The translations under genes and the position numbers were made by a program. DNA of 64,000 nucleotides, from assembly GCF_000379905.1 (NCBI RefSeq), contig NZ_KB904060.1, positions 1 to 64,000 of the forward strand, given 5' to 3'. The stretch is from Rodentibacter pneumotropicus DSM 21403 (GTDB lineage Bacteria; Pseudomonadota; Gammaproteobacteria; Enterobacterales; Pasteurellaceae). The notes under the pieces are model-generated. The model saw only the letters and a list, made by a program, of their open reading frames with translations. It made no database searches and was not told where the DNA came from. Below, piece after piece: positions 1 through 9,188 of this stretch (position 1 is its first letter; every line of letters begins with the position of its first letter).

Positions 1-204
1 CGCCCCCTTTTGTCCTTAGACCTTATGCGGTATTAGCTACCGTTTCCAGTAGTTATCCCCCTCCATAAGCCAGATTCCCAAGCATTACTCACCCGTCCGC
101 CACTCGTCAGCAAGAAAGCAAGCTTTCTCCTGTTACCGTTCGACTTGCATGTGTTAAGCCTGCCGCCAGCGTTCAATCTGAGCCATGATCAAACTCTTCA
201 ATTC
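1..204 (-). rRNA. 16S ribosomal RNA, 5' end (partial)
   Basis: The minus strand reads AATTGAAGAGTTTGATCATG at the gene start, the conserved 5' end of bacterial 16S rRNA, followed by the usual ACGCTGGCGGCAGGC stretch. The rest covers variable regions V1 and V2 and runs off the left edge, so only about 204 nt of about 1.5 kb are present. The mature end is placed at about 204 by similarity to the E. coli 5' end. The leader, antitermination box and promoter lie immediately upstream. Confidence 0.97.
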
Positions 205-355
205 AAAAGTTCAATCGCTCAATAAACTGCTTCGCTATAATAAAACACTACTTTTAAAGTAATTATGAATTTCTAGTTTCAGCACCTATTAAGACTTTAA
301 ATTAAAATTTTTAAACAAGTCAATTAACAAGTGCCCACACAGATTGTCTGATTTG

Positions 356-368
356 TTGTTAAAGAGCA
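356..368 (-). promoter_or_regulatory. rRNA leader boxA antitermination element
   Basis: The minus strand reads TGCTCTTTAACAA, matching the boxA consensus of gammaproteobacterial rRNA leaders. It lies between the promoter and the 16S gene, downstream of a 12-bp hairpin, giving a boxB-like hairpin then boxA order. In known systems boxA recruits NusB/NusE so that untranslated rRNA escapes Rho. Confidence 0.9.
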
Positions 369-374
369 AAAAAT

Positions 375-418
375 AACGACGCACTGCTAATCTTAAAGGT
401 TCACAACAGTGCGTCGTT
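375..418 (-). other. rRNA leader hairpin (boxB-like)
   Basis: Perfect 12-bp inverted repeat: arm 375-386 pairs with arm 407-418, with a 20-nt loop. It lies about 12 nt downstream of the predicted rRNA transcription start and just before boxA. Its position fits a boxB-type or leader-processing hairpin; the exact role is inferred. Confidence 0.7.
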
Positions 419-429
419 GTGTGCCGTGC

Positions 430-457
430 ATTATAGGCATTTTTTTACACCACGCAA
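430..457 (-). promoter_or_regulatory. rRNA operon P1 promoter
   Basis: On the minus strand there is TTGCGT (452-457), a 16-bp spacer and a perfect TATAAT (430-435), followed by a GC-rich discriminator (GCACGGCAC). Upstream, about 461-490 is almost pure A/T and resembles an UP element. A GC-rich discriminator with an UP element is typical of growth-rate and ppGpp-controlled rRNA promoters. Confidence 0.88.
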
Positions 458-469
458 GGGATTTTTTCA

Positions 470-504
470 AAAAAATTTAAAAAAATGAGATTTTGAATAA
501 AATC
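470..504 (-). terminator. murI terminator overlapping the rRNA UP element
   Basis: On the minus strand, 20 nt past the murI stop, GATTTT-ATTC-AAAATC (489-504) is followed by long T tracts (470-485). The stem is AT-rich and only 6 bp, so it may be modest. The T tract is the same DNA that would serve as the UP element of the rRNA promoter. Confidence 0.55.
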
Positions 505-523
505 CCACCAAGTCGGCTGTTTT

Positions 524-1333
524 TTAACTAATTTCTATTACATTTAAAGATTCAAATCCCCATAAATGTAATATTTGGTTGAATTGCGATTCTTCTGAAA
601 AATGTTTCGTACAAAACATTTGATTCACTTTTTTCTCCCTATCTCTCACATTCACACCACCAAGCAAAGATTGAACCCGTTTTGCAATTGCCGTACCCGA
701 ATCTATAAAATACTTGATTTGAGGTAAACATAATTTAATTTCATCTTTTATTAAAGGAAAATGGGTACATCCTAAAATCAACGTATCCAAATCCGGCATA
801 TCAATCCAAGGCGATAATTCCTCTTTTAAAGTGCGCAAATCTACTGAATCTCCACGAATTTTTTGTTCGGCAATTTCAACTAATTTTGTCGAGCCTAATC
901 GTTCCACTCGATAATCCTGAGCAAACTTATGTATCAGTTCATCTACATAGTGGCGCTTTACCGTTCCTTTTGTTGCTAGTAGCCCAATATGTTTTGTATT
1001 TGAAATCTCTGCAGCAGGTTTAATTGCCGGAACAGTACCAATAATAGGTATAGAAAAATTTTCCCGTAAAACAGGCAAAACCACCGTGCTAGCTGTATTA
1101 CAAGCAATGACAATTGCGTCCAAAGAATGTTGCATATCAATTAATTGACAAGCAAATAATGTACGCTGAATAATGCTTTCTTCCGAACGCTCCGAGTAGG
1201 GAAAGCCGCCATTGTCAAAACAATAAAGATAATGCCAATCAGGTAACAATTTTTTCGTTTCGCGATATACGCTAAATCCGCCCACACCTGAATCAAAAAA
1301 AAGGACTGTCGGACGTTCTTTTTCTATCTCCAT
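524..1333 (-). CDS. murI: glutamate racemase
   Basis: Interconverts L- and D-glutamate in the cytoplasm, supplying D-Glu for the second residue of the peptidoglycan stem peptide. The 269-aa length is normal. The two catalytic cysteines of this cofactor-independent racemase are visible: C78 in IACNTAS and C189 in LGCTHFP (with T190 and H191), and the N-terminal FFDSGVGG substrate loop is intact. It is the last gene of the gmk-rpoZ-spoT-recG-murI run, 30 bp after recG. An uptake signal overlaps the recG stop. The ATG at 1333 has only a weak Shine-Dalgarno sequence (AAAGAG), so translation may rely on the upstream gene. Confidence 0.96.
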   Translation of the reverse strand: MEIEKERPTVLFFDSGVGGFSVYRETKKLLPDWHYLYCFDNGGFPYSERSEESIIQRTLFACQLIDMQHSLDAIVIACNTASTVVLPVLRENFSIPIIGTVPAIKPAAEISNTKHIGLLATKGTVKRHYVDELIHKFAQDYRVERLGSTKLVEIAEQKIRGDSVDLRTLKEELSPWIDMPDLDTLILGCTHFPLIKDEIKLCLPQIKYFIDSGTAIAKRVQSLLGGVNVRDREKKVNQMFCTKHFSEESQFNQILHLWGFESLNVIEIS

Positions 1334-1363
1334 AAAAAAACTCTTTCTATATTGACCGCACTT

Positions 1364-3445
1364 TTAGGCATTCGAATATATTTCTTTGTTATTCAACCAA
1401 CGTTTAATCAAGCAATCTGCTATATCCGGATAGTTTTGAATCAATTGTTTGGCATAATGTTGTACCGTTGGAATCATTTTACGATCACGCATTAAATTTG
1501 CGACTTTAAACTCAGCAATTCCTGTTTGTTTTGTACCCAGTACCTCACCCGGACCACGGATTTCCAAATCTTTTTCAGAAATGAAGAAACCGTCTTGGCT
1601 GTCTCGTAGTACTTGTAAGCGTTTTTGTGAGACTTTTCCTAATGGCGGTTTATACATTAAAACACAAAAAGAGGCTGTGTTACCTCGCCCAACGCGTCCA
1701 CGCAATTGATGAAGTTGTGATAAGCCCAATCGTTCGGCATTTTCGATAATCATCAAACTGGCATTCGGTACATCTACGCCCACTTCAATCACCGTCGTTG
1801 CGACTAACAAATCTAACTCGGCATTTTTAAACTGTAGCATGACCTCTTGTTTTTCTTGTGGTTTCATTCTCCCATGTACCAAACCAATTCTTAACATAGG
1901 TAACGCTTTGGTTAAATCTTCCCAAATCGCCTCCGCAGCTTGTGCCTCCAGCACTTCGGATTCATCAATTAAAGTACATACCCAATAGACTTGACGTTTT
2001 TCACTGACACAAGCTTTTTTTACGCGCTCAACAATTTCATCCCGTCGCTCTTCCGAAATCACCACCGTTGTAATTGGCGTACGCCCAGGAGGCAATTCAT
2101 CAATAATAGATGTATCCAAATCTGCATATACCGTCATCGCTAATGTTCTTGGTATCGGAGTTGCCGTCATAATTAATTGATGAGGGTAAAATCCTGCCTT
2201 TTCCCCTTTATTACGAAGCATTAAGCGTTGATGCACACCAAAACGATGTTGTTCATCAATAATCACAAGAGAAAGTTCTGCAAATTCTACCTCTTCTTGA
2301 AACAGTGCATGGGTACCGACAATCATTTGTGCCGCACCATTTTTGATTTTTTCCAACTCCGTTTGACGTGCTTTTCCCTTCACTTTGCCAGCTAGCCAAC
2401 CCACATTAATACCAAAAGACTCAAACCAATGACGGAAATTATTGGCATGTTGCTCGGCTAAAATTTCTGTCGGAGCCATCAGAGCCACCTGTTTACCGTT
2501 ATCAATTGCGATCAACGCTGCTAATGCCGCCACCAAAGTTTTACCCGATCCCACATCCCCCTGCACCAAGCGCATCATAGGATAATCTTTTGCCAAATCT
2601 TGCTCAATATCAGCGATAACCCTTGTTTGAGCATTAGTTGGTTGAAAAGGTAAACTCATTAAAAATCGTTGTTTTAAATCCGTTTGATAACGCAAAGGCA
2701 AAGCCGAAAATTGTTGCGTACCTAACCGCACTTTTTGCATGGCGAGATTATGCGCGAGCAACTCTTCAAAAATTAATCTCTGCTGAGCAGGATGTTGCCC
2801 TTTTTCCAGTGCATCTAAGGAAATATCCGGTGGCGGTTGGTGCAATAGATGCAATGCTTCTTTTAAGTTGAATTGATGAGGATTAAATTCATTAGGCAAA
2901 ATTTCAGCGATTTGCATTTTATCAAGTAAGTTTAATGCTTGCTCTACTAACTTTCGTAACGTATTTTGTTTTAGTCCTTCCGTAGTGGAATAAACAGGTG
3001 TAAGCGTTTCTTCCAGTATAATCGGTGTATTGTTACGAATAATTTGGTACTCCGGATGATGAATTTCCGGCATATAACGCCCACGTTTGACTTCTCCAAA
3101 CGCCTTAACACGAGCACCGATTTGAAAACTGTTACGCATTCCCGCATTAAAATTGAAAAAACGTAACATTATTTTTGATGTGCCATCAGACAGGCTGACA
3201 GACAGAATCGGACGGCGGGCAAAAGTGACCTCACAAGTTTGCACAATTCCTTCAATAGTGAAATATTGATCAGGGCGTAGATCTGCAATGGGCGTGATAC
3301 ACGTTCGATCCTCATAACGAATCGGCAAATGAAAAAGTAGATCTTGTAAATTATTAATACCGATTCTGCTAAGTTTATTAGAAACTGCCGCCCCTACACC
3401 TGAAAGCGTGGTAAGAGGGACCGAGTCAAGAAGAGAAGAAACCAT
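1364..3445 (-). CDS. recG: ATP-dependent DNA helicase RecG
   Basis: Branch-migrating helicase that remodels stalled replication forks and Holliday junctions. The 693 aa show the family order: N-terminal wedge/OB domain (about 60-150) that grips branched DNA, then a superfamily 2 motor. Walker A GDVGSGKT is at 296-303, the Walker B DEQH box at 397-400, followed by TATPIPRT and, near the C-terminus, the QLRGRVGRG motif VI. The ATG at 3445 lies 6 bp after the spoT stop without a clear ribosome binding site, which suggests translational coupling to spoT. Confidence 0.97.
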   Translation of the reverse strand: MVSSLLDSVPLTTLSGVGAAVSNKLSRIGINNLQDLLFHLPIRYEDRTCITPIADLRPDQYFTIEGIVQTCEVTFARRPILSVSLSDGTSKIMLRFFNFNAGMRNSFQIGARVKAFGEVKRGRYMPEIHHPEYQIIRNNTPIILEETLTPVYSTTEGLKQNTLRKLVEQALNLLDKMQIAEILPNEFNPHQFNLKEALHLLHQPPPDISLDALEKGQHPAQQRLIFEELLAHNLAMQKVRLGTQQFSALPLRYQTDLKQRFLMSLPFQPTNAQTRVIADIEQDLAKDYPMMRLVQGDVGSGKTLVAALAALIAIDNGKQVALMAPTEILAEQHANNFRHWFESFGINVGWLAGKVKGKARQTELEKIKNGAAQMIVGTHALFQEEVEFAELSLVIIDEQHRFGVHQRLMLRNKGEKAGFYPHQLIMTATPIPRTLAMTVYADLDTSIIDELPPGRTPITTVVISEERRDEIVERVKKACVSEKRQVYWVCTLIDESEVLEAQAAEAIWEDLTKALPMLRIGLVHGRMKPQEKQEVMLQFKNAELDLLVATTVIEVGVDVPNASLMIIENAERLGLSQLHQLRGRVGRGNTASFCVLMYKPPLGKVSQKRLQVLRDSQDGFFISEKDLEIRGPGEVLGTKQTGIAEFKVANLMRDRKMIPTVQHYAKQLIQNYPDIADCLIKRWLNNKEIYSNA

Positions 3446-3451
3446 AATGTA

Positions 3452-5566
3452 CTAGGCATTAATATTACGCTTTGCACTCACCACACCGGTAATTCTCTTA
3501 ATGCGATATAAAATATTGGCGAGGTGCTTTGTGTCTTTCACGCTAATTTGCAAAATCACGAGCAACAAATTATTTTCCAACCCTTCCGTCCAAATGTTTT
3601 GAATACTGCTTTCGCTTGCTCCGATCGCTGTCATTAAACTTGGCAAAGCACTCTTTTCATTTAAGATTTCAATTTGTAATTCAGCATCAAAATTAACCGC
3701 ACTTTGCATTTTTTCCCATTTAGCTTTGACTAATTGGTGGGCATTTCTAAGATTTTCACATTGTTGGTGGTGAATAATGAGCCCATGATTCAGAGTACTA
3801 CATCCCATAATTGGATCATTCGGAATCGGGTGGCAACATTTGGCAAATTGCATGTTAGCCATTAAAGCTGGCGCAATTGTTAAGGTATTTGAATGATTTT
3901 CCGTATTACCGTCCACATCAATTTCTATTGACTCTCCTACTACTAATTGATGGGCAATAACAGAGGCAAGTTGATTGCCTAAACCGATTTCGCGCAACAA
4001 TCCATCAAGTGAAGAAAGTTTTCGTTCATCCAAAACCGTTTGAATTTGTTGTAGAGAAAGATCCGATAAACGATGCGGTTGCAATGCAGCGTTTAATTCT
4101 CTTTCACCGAGTTTTACAGCATCATCTTCACAGCGTTGTTTTAAATAGTGACGTATGCGGGTTTTAGCACGGGCAGTTACAACAAAATTCAACCAAGAAG
4201 CGTTAGGATGTGCATTCGGGTCAGTGAGAACATTCACCGTTTGACCGGATTCCAACGCCTTTGATAACGGATAAGGTTTATATTCAACCATTACCCCTAC
4301 ACAAGTATTACCAATATCAGAATGTACCGCATAAGCAAAATCTACCGCAGTTGCTCCTTTCGGCAATTCAACAATACGTCCTTTTGGAGTAAAAACAAAA
4401 ATTTCTTTTGGGAAAAATTCAGATTTTACATTTTCAATGAACTCAAAGGAGTTTCCTACACTTTGTTGAATTTCAACCAAATTTTGTAACCAGCGTTGAG
4501 CGCGGATCTGAGCGGTTGTACTATCATTTTTACCGCTTTCTTTATATACCCAGTACGCTGTCACCCCCATTTCCGCTACTTGTTCCATATCTTCCGTATG
4601 AATATGGACTTCTACCGGTACGCCATGCGGGCCAATCATAGAAGTTTGTAAAGACTGATAGCCATTTGCCTTTGGTACGGCGATATAATCTTTTACTCGT
4701 CCCGGACGGGGTTTATAGAGGTTGTGCATTTGACCCAATACTCGGTAACAATCGTCAATATTTTTCACAATAATACGAAACGCATAAATATCCATAATAG
4801 AGTGAAATTCTTGATCTTTTGCACGCATTTTTTGGTATATCTTATAGAGATGTTTTTCTCGCCCCCACACACGAGCAACAATCCCCACATTCTCTAACCG
4901 CTCTTTAATTTCACTAGAAATACGTTCAATAAGATCTTGACGATTATTTCTTGCAACTTCCACTAGTTTCTTCAATACCTTATAACGGTGCGGGTACATC
5001 GCTTCAAAGGATAAATCCTCTAGTTCATTTTTGATATGCTCAATGCCTAAACGATGTGCTAGGGGGCAATAAATCTCAAGAGTCTCTTTAGCAATACGAC
5101 GGCGCTTATCAGGGCGCAATGCTCCTAATGTACGCATATTGTGCGTTCGGTCTGCAAGTTTAATCAATACCACTCGAATGTCACGGGTCATCGCCAAAAT
5201 CATTTTGCGAAAATTTTCTACCTGAGCTTCTTGGCGTGTCCGGAATTTTAATTTATCAAGCTTTGACACGCCCTCAACGATATCGGCAACGCTTGCACCA
5301 AATTCTTTTTTAAGATTTTCTTCCGTATAAGGTGTGTCCTCTATAACATCGTGCAACAACGCTGCCATCACTGCTTCATGATCAAGATTCATTTTCGCAA
5401 TAATGGAAGCCACTGATACAGGATGGGTAATATAGGGTTCTCCGCTTGAACGAAATTGTCCCTCGTGTGCATCTCTTGCTATAACAAATGCACGTCTGAC
5501 TAATTCAACTTTATCTTCGGGCAAATACCCTTGAATAATTCGTTCTAAATCTGCAAACAATTCCAA
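3452..5566 (-). CDS. spoT: bifunctional (p)ppGpp synthetase/hydrolase SpoT
   Basis: Controls the stringent-response alarmone (p)ppGpp, mainly by hydrolysis. The 704 aa contain an N-terminal HD hydrolase domain (H48 and H72-D73 in the HDVIEDT box), a synthetase-fold domain (about 230-350), a TGS domain (about 385-445) and a C-terminal ACT/RRM domain (about 630-704). Length matches the family. The start is TTG at 5566, with AGGTG about 8 nt upstream; a TTG start is also used by E. coli spoT. It is placed between rpoZ and recG, a common order in gammaproteobacteria. Confidence 0.96.
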   Translation of the reverse strand: MELFADLERIIQGYLPEDKVELVRRAFVIARDAHEGQFRSSGEPYITHPVSVASIIAKMNLDHEAVMAALLHDVIEDTPYTEENLKKEFGASVADIVEGVSKLDKLKFRTRQEAQVENFRKMILAMTRDIRVVLIKLADRTHNMRTLGALRPDKRRRIAKETLEIYCPLAHRLGIEHIKNELEDLSFEAMYPHRYKVLKKLVEVARNNRQDLIERISSEIKERLENVGIVARVWGREKHLYKIYQKMRAKDQEFHSIMDIYAFRIIVKNIDDCYRVLGQMHNLYKPRPGRVKDYIAVPKANGYQSLQTSMIGPHGVPVEVHIHTEDMEQVAEMGVTAYWVYKESGKNDSTTAQIRAQRWLQNLVEIQQSVGNSFEFIENVKSEFFPKEIFVFTPKGRIVELPKGATAVDFAYAVHSDIGNTCVGVMVEYKPYPLSKALESGQTVNVLTDPNAHPNASWLNFVVTARAKTRIRHYLKQRCEDDAVKLGERELNAALQPHRLSDLSLQQIQTVLDERKLSSLDGLLREIGLGNQLASVIAHQLVVGESIEIDVDGNTENHSNTLTIAPALMANMQFAKCCHPIPNDPIMGCSTLNHGLIIHHQQCENLRNAHQLVKAKWEKMQSAVNFDAELQIEILNEKSALPSLMTAIGASESSIQNIWTEGLENNLLLVILQISVKDTKHLANILYRIKRITGVVSAKRNINA

Positions 5567-5611
5567 AGGACACCTGACTTTTTCGGATTATTAAATGAAT
5601 GGTTGAAATAA

Positions 5612-5640
5612 AACTGCGGTTGAAATCAACCGCACTTTTG
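5612..5640 (-). terminator. uptake-signal hairpin in the rpoZ-spoT spacer
   Basis: Inverted repeat made of one perfect uptake signal (ACCGCACTT) and one altered copy (AACTGCGGT), extended by TTGA/TCAA. On the minus strand it is followed by TTTTATTT. It sits 4 nt after the rpoZ stop and before spoT, so it could attenuate rather than fully stop transcription into spoT-recG-murI. Confidence 0.55.
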
Positions 5641-5643
5641 AAA

Positions 5644-5910
5644 TTATTCGGAAATTAATGCCACTGCAGCTGCTTCTACATGCTGAACTGCTGTAATAGC
5701 TTGATGTTCCTGGGCATCCATAATCTCATTAGAGATTAATCCTTTTTCAATTTCACGCAACGCAATAACTGTTGGTTTATCATTATCTTCCGGTACCAAG
5801 GGATCACGTTGATGCAATTGCAATTGTCTCGCACGACGTGCTGCGGTCAAAATTAAATCAAAACGGTTGCCAATTTTTTCTACTGCGTCTTGTACTGTAA
5901 CACGTGCCAT
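5644..5910 (-). CDS. rpoZ: RNA polymerase omega subunit
   Basis: Small subunit that chaperones beta-prime folding and contributes to ppGpp binding site 1 on RNA polymerase. The 88 aa start with [20 protein letters not shown] and include the ARRARQLQ segment typical of omega, close to the 91 aa of E. coli. It lies between gmk and spoT, so a ppGpp-sensing subunit is co-transcribed with a ppGpp hydrolase. ATG at 5910. Confidence 0.96.
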   Translation of the reverse strand: MARVTVQDAVEKIGNRFDLILTAARRARQLQLHQRDPLVPEDNDKPTVIALREIEKGLISNEIMDAQEHQAITAVQHVEAAAVALISE

Positions 5911-5964
5911 ATTCTATTACTCCGGTTCATTTAAAAATAAGGGATACAAAGGGGAGTTATCATA

Positions 5965-6603
5965 CTAAATCTTATGCTTTTTATCTAGTAGCTGATAAAT
6001 TAAGCTGGCATTTTCTGTTTGTTGATAATTTTTCGTTAAACGTTCTGCACGTAAAATACTCTGTAAATCTGCTAATGCGTGCTCAAAATTATCATTGACA
6101 ATAACGTAATCGTATTCATCATAATGAGAAATCTCATTCTTGGCTTTTGCCATACGTTCCATAATGACCGTTTCGCTGTCTTGACCACGGCCAATCAGAC
6201 GGCGCTCCAACTCCGGCAATGAGGGAGGAAGAATAAAAATACTTTTTACATTTGCCACTTTTTTACGAATCTGTTGCGCCCCCTGCCAGTCAATATCCAA
6301 AAAAACATCAATTCCTTTTGCCAGATTTTCCTGAATTGCCGGCAATGATGTGCCATAATAATTTCCACCAAACACCGTAGCATATTCGAAAAATAAATCC
6401 TGTTTGATCAAGGATTCAAATTCTTCTTTAGAAACAAAATAATAATGTACGCCATCAATTTCACCGGGTCTCGGATCGCGTGTTGTATGCGAAACGGAAA
6501 TCATTTTCGGCATGTTGTCCTCTTTTTCCAACAATGCGGTAAGCAGCGACGATTTTCCCGCTCCACTAGGAGCGGATACAATGTACAAATTGCCTTGCGA
6601 CAT
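5965..6603 (-). CDS. gmk: guanylate kinase
   Basis: Phosphorylates GMP to GDP with ATP in the cytoplasm. The 212 aa start with a P-loop, [10 protein letters not shown] (10-19), followed by the GMP-binding segment [19 protein letters not shown]. Length is normal (E. coli 207 aa). The start codon lies 20 bp after the stop of an upstream lipoprotein gene, with AGAGG as a plausible ribosome binding site, so the two genes may share a transcript. Confidence 0.96.
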   Translation of the reverse strand: MSQGNLYIVSAPSGAGKSSLLTALLEKEDNMPKMISVSHTTRDPRPGEIDGVHYYFVSKEEFESLIKQDLFFEYATVFGGNYYGTSLPAIQENLAKGIDVFLDIDWQGAQQIRKKVANVKSIFILPPSLPELERRLIGRGQDSETVIMERMAKAKNEISHYDEYDYVIVNDNFEHALADLQSILRAERLTKNYQQTENASLIYQLLDKKHKI

Positions 6604-6623
6604 AAAAACCTCTAATTTTAGGA

Positions 6624-7595
6624 CTATCTGTCTTGTTTGTTAATTTGACTCGCACCAAACGCCCCCTTGACCGCATCAGATTCATAAATGCCGCCTAGTT
6701 CTTCAGCGTTCGGACCATAAAAACGCCCTTTTATATCCAAATTTGAACCTGCACTATAATCCTCCGCGGTCCCCTTTCCTTCAAATTTATTGCCTGCGAT
6801 AGAGCCAGAAAAACGAAAATAAGGGGTATATCCAACCTTAACATCCCTTTCAAAACGACCATCTATTTTCTTATTTGCAAAATCCACATCAAAATGGGCA
6901 ATTCCGGATACATTTTTACCGAAACCTAAAAGACCCCAAAAACCACCTTCATACGTTGCCTTTCCGGTTGGTAGCACAGTTACATCATGTCCTTGTGAGA
7001 AAATAGCCCAATCACCAGTAGGTAATTTAACACTACCATAACGTGAATATTCTATAGATTTAATATTCTCGCTATCGGCTCCTAAATCAAGCGGCTCACC
7101 ATCAATGACCAAAGTTGTCAGCCCCACCATATTATCACCGGTTTCTTTTATTCCGTTACTCTCAAGATAGTTACCATAAAAACCAACAATATTTTTAGAT
7201 AATTGAGGAGCTTCAGGTTGTGGCTGAGGTTGCGGCTGCGGTTGTGGCTGCGGCTGTGGTTGTGGCTGCGGTTGTGGCTGCGGTTGTGGTTGTGGCTGCG
7301 GTTGTGGTTGTGGTTGTGGCTGCGGTTGTGGTTGTGGCTGCGGCTGCGGCTGCGGCTGCGGCTGCGGCTGTGGTTGTGGCTGTGGCTGCGGCTGTGGTTG
7401 TGGCTGCGGTTGTGGCTGCGGTTGCGGTTGTGGCTGCGGTTGCGGTTGTGGTTGTGGTTGTGGTTGTGGTTGTGGTTGTGGTTGTGGTTGTGGTTGTGGT
7501 TGTGGTTGTGCATCACTGTGATCGCCCGAACCGGAGCAACCAACTACTAATGCTAAACAAATCGCGGATAAACTGCATTTTAACAAAATTTTCAT
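6624..7595 (-). CDS. surface lipoprotein with (Pro-Gln)48 stalk and TbpB-like barrel
   Basis: Predicted outer-membrane lipoprotein of 323 aa. Residues 1-19 are a signal peptide ending in a lipobox (LVVGC), with C20 the lipidated cysteine. Residues 31-126 are 48 uninterrupted Pro-Gln pairs. About 135-323 resemble the small beta-barrel domain of TbpB-type Slam-dependent surface lipoproteins: glycine-rich antiparallel strands, closing with the [11 protein letters not shown] signature and a terminal GAFGA segment. In that family the barrel is surface exposed and binds a host ligand; the ligand here is unknown. No Slam translocator or TonB receptor gene lies beside it. The RBS is AAGGAG. It probably shares a transcript with gmk, 20 bp downstream, which is an odd partner. 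Confidence 0.85.
   Translation of the reverse strand: MKILLKCSLSAICLALVVGCSGSGDHSDAQPQPQPQPQPQPQPQPQPQPQPQPQPQPQPQPQPQPQPQPQPQPQPQPQPQPQPQPQPQPQPQPQPQPQPQPQPQPQPQPQPQPQPQPQPQPQPQPQPEAPQLSKNIVGFYGNYLESNGIKETGDNMVGLTTLVIDGEPLDLGADSENIKSIEYSRYGSVKLPTGDWAIFSQGHDVTVLPTGKATYEGGFWGLLGFGKNVSGIAHFDVDFANKKIDGRFERDVKVGYTPYFRFSGSIAGNKFEGKGTAEDYSAGSNLDIKGRFYGPNAEELGGIYESDAVKGAFGASQINKQDR
7218..7505 (-). repeat. in-frame hexanucleotide repeat encoding (Pro-Gln)48
   Basis: 288 bp encode 48 Pro-Gln pairs. The stretch coding for the N-terminal end (7447-7506) is a perfect tandem of 10 CAACCA-type hexamers, while the remainder uses a mosaic of CAA/CAG and CCA/CCG codons. Because the unit is 6 bp, slippage would change stalk length without shifting frame, unlike tetranucleotide phase-variation repeats. 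Confidence 0.95.
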
Positions 7596-7823
7596 TTTGT
7601 ATTCTCCTTGTTGTTTTTAATCAAATGAAATTTAAATAGACCAGCTAAACCTCACATGAGGTTCATTCTTCATTAAATTCTTCAAAAAAGTGTGTCAAAT
7701 AAACACTACCTTAAATGAAACATGCTTTTTTTACTGAACTGGTTAATATAATATTATTGAAATATAAAGTAAATACGCCATTCGCTCAAAAATCGCTAAA
7801 AGTGATAGTTTTCATTTCTAAAT

Positions 7824-7839
7824 TTTGATGCAGATCACA
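7824..7839 (+). promoter_or_regulatory. candidate CRP site upstream of gapA
   Basis: TTTGA-TGCAGA-TCACA matches the CRP consensus TGTGA-N6-TCACA at 9 of 10 positions. Its centre is about 58 bp upstream of the start expected from the -10 at 7878-7883, a spacing compatible with class I activation. Confidence 0.6.
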
Positions 7840-7874
7840 AAAAAATCGGATTTCTAGTTTTATCTAAACGCTCA

Positions 7875-7883
7875 TGCTATAAT
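7875..7883 (+). promoter_or_regulatory. gapA extended -10 promoter element
   Basis: TGC directly followed by a perfect TATAAT (7878-7883). There is no good -35 at 17 bp, consistent with an extended -10 promoter and possible activator dependence on the upstream CRP site. The leader to the gapA ATG would be about 70 nt. Confidence 0.7.
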
Positions 7884-7954
7884 CGGCCAAAAGTTTTAGG
7901 GAATACTCTTTTTTCTTAAACACAACGATTTGTTTAACTTAACTAAGAAGGTAA

Positions 7955-8980
<1,026 letters not shown>

Positions 8981-9000
8981 TCAAAATAGCTAACATACTA

Positions 9001-9024
9001 ACCGCTCTTTAGAGCGGTTTTTTA
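9001..9024 (+). terminator. gapA intrinsic terminator
   Basis: ACCGCTC-TTTA-GAGCGGT stem-loop followed by six T residues, 20 bp after the gapA stop. Confidence 0.92.
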
Positions 9025-9188
9025 TTTTCGATCACATTGTGATGCCATCTCACAATTTGTACGAATTGTACGAGAGTTCACTCAAAATCATCAAAAACAT
9101 TAAAGATTTATCTGGCTTTTCTTTTCATTTAACCTTATATTAGCGCACAACTGTTAGCTCAATTAACATTAAACTAAATAAGGTTAAT

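Noticed and set aside
7148-7639. Three long open frames overlapping the Pro-Gln tract (His-Asn repeats on minus, Leu-Arg/Leu-Trp and Val-Ala repeats on plus)
   Set aside because: They are other-frame readings of the hexanucleotide repeat; only the minus frame with signal peptide, lipobox and barrel domain makes sense.
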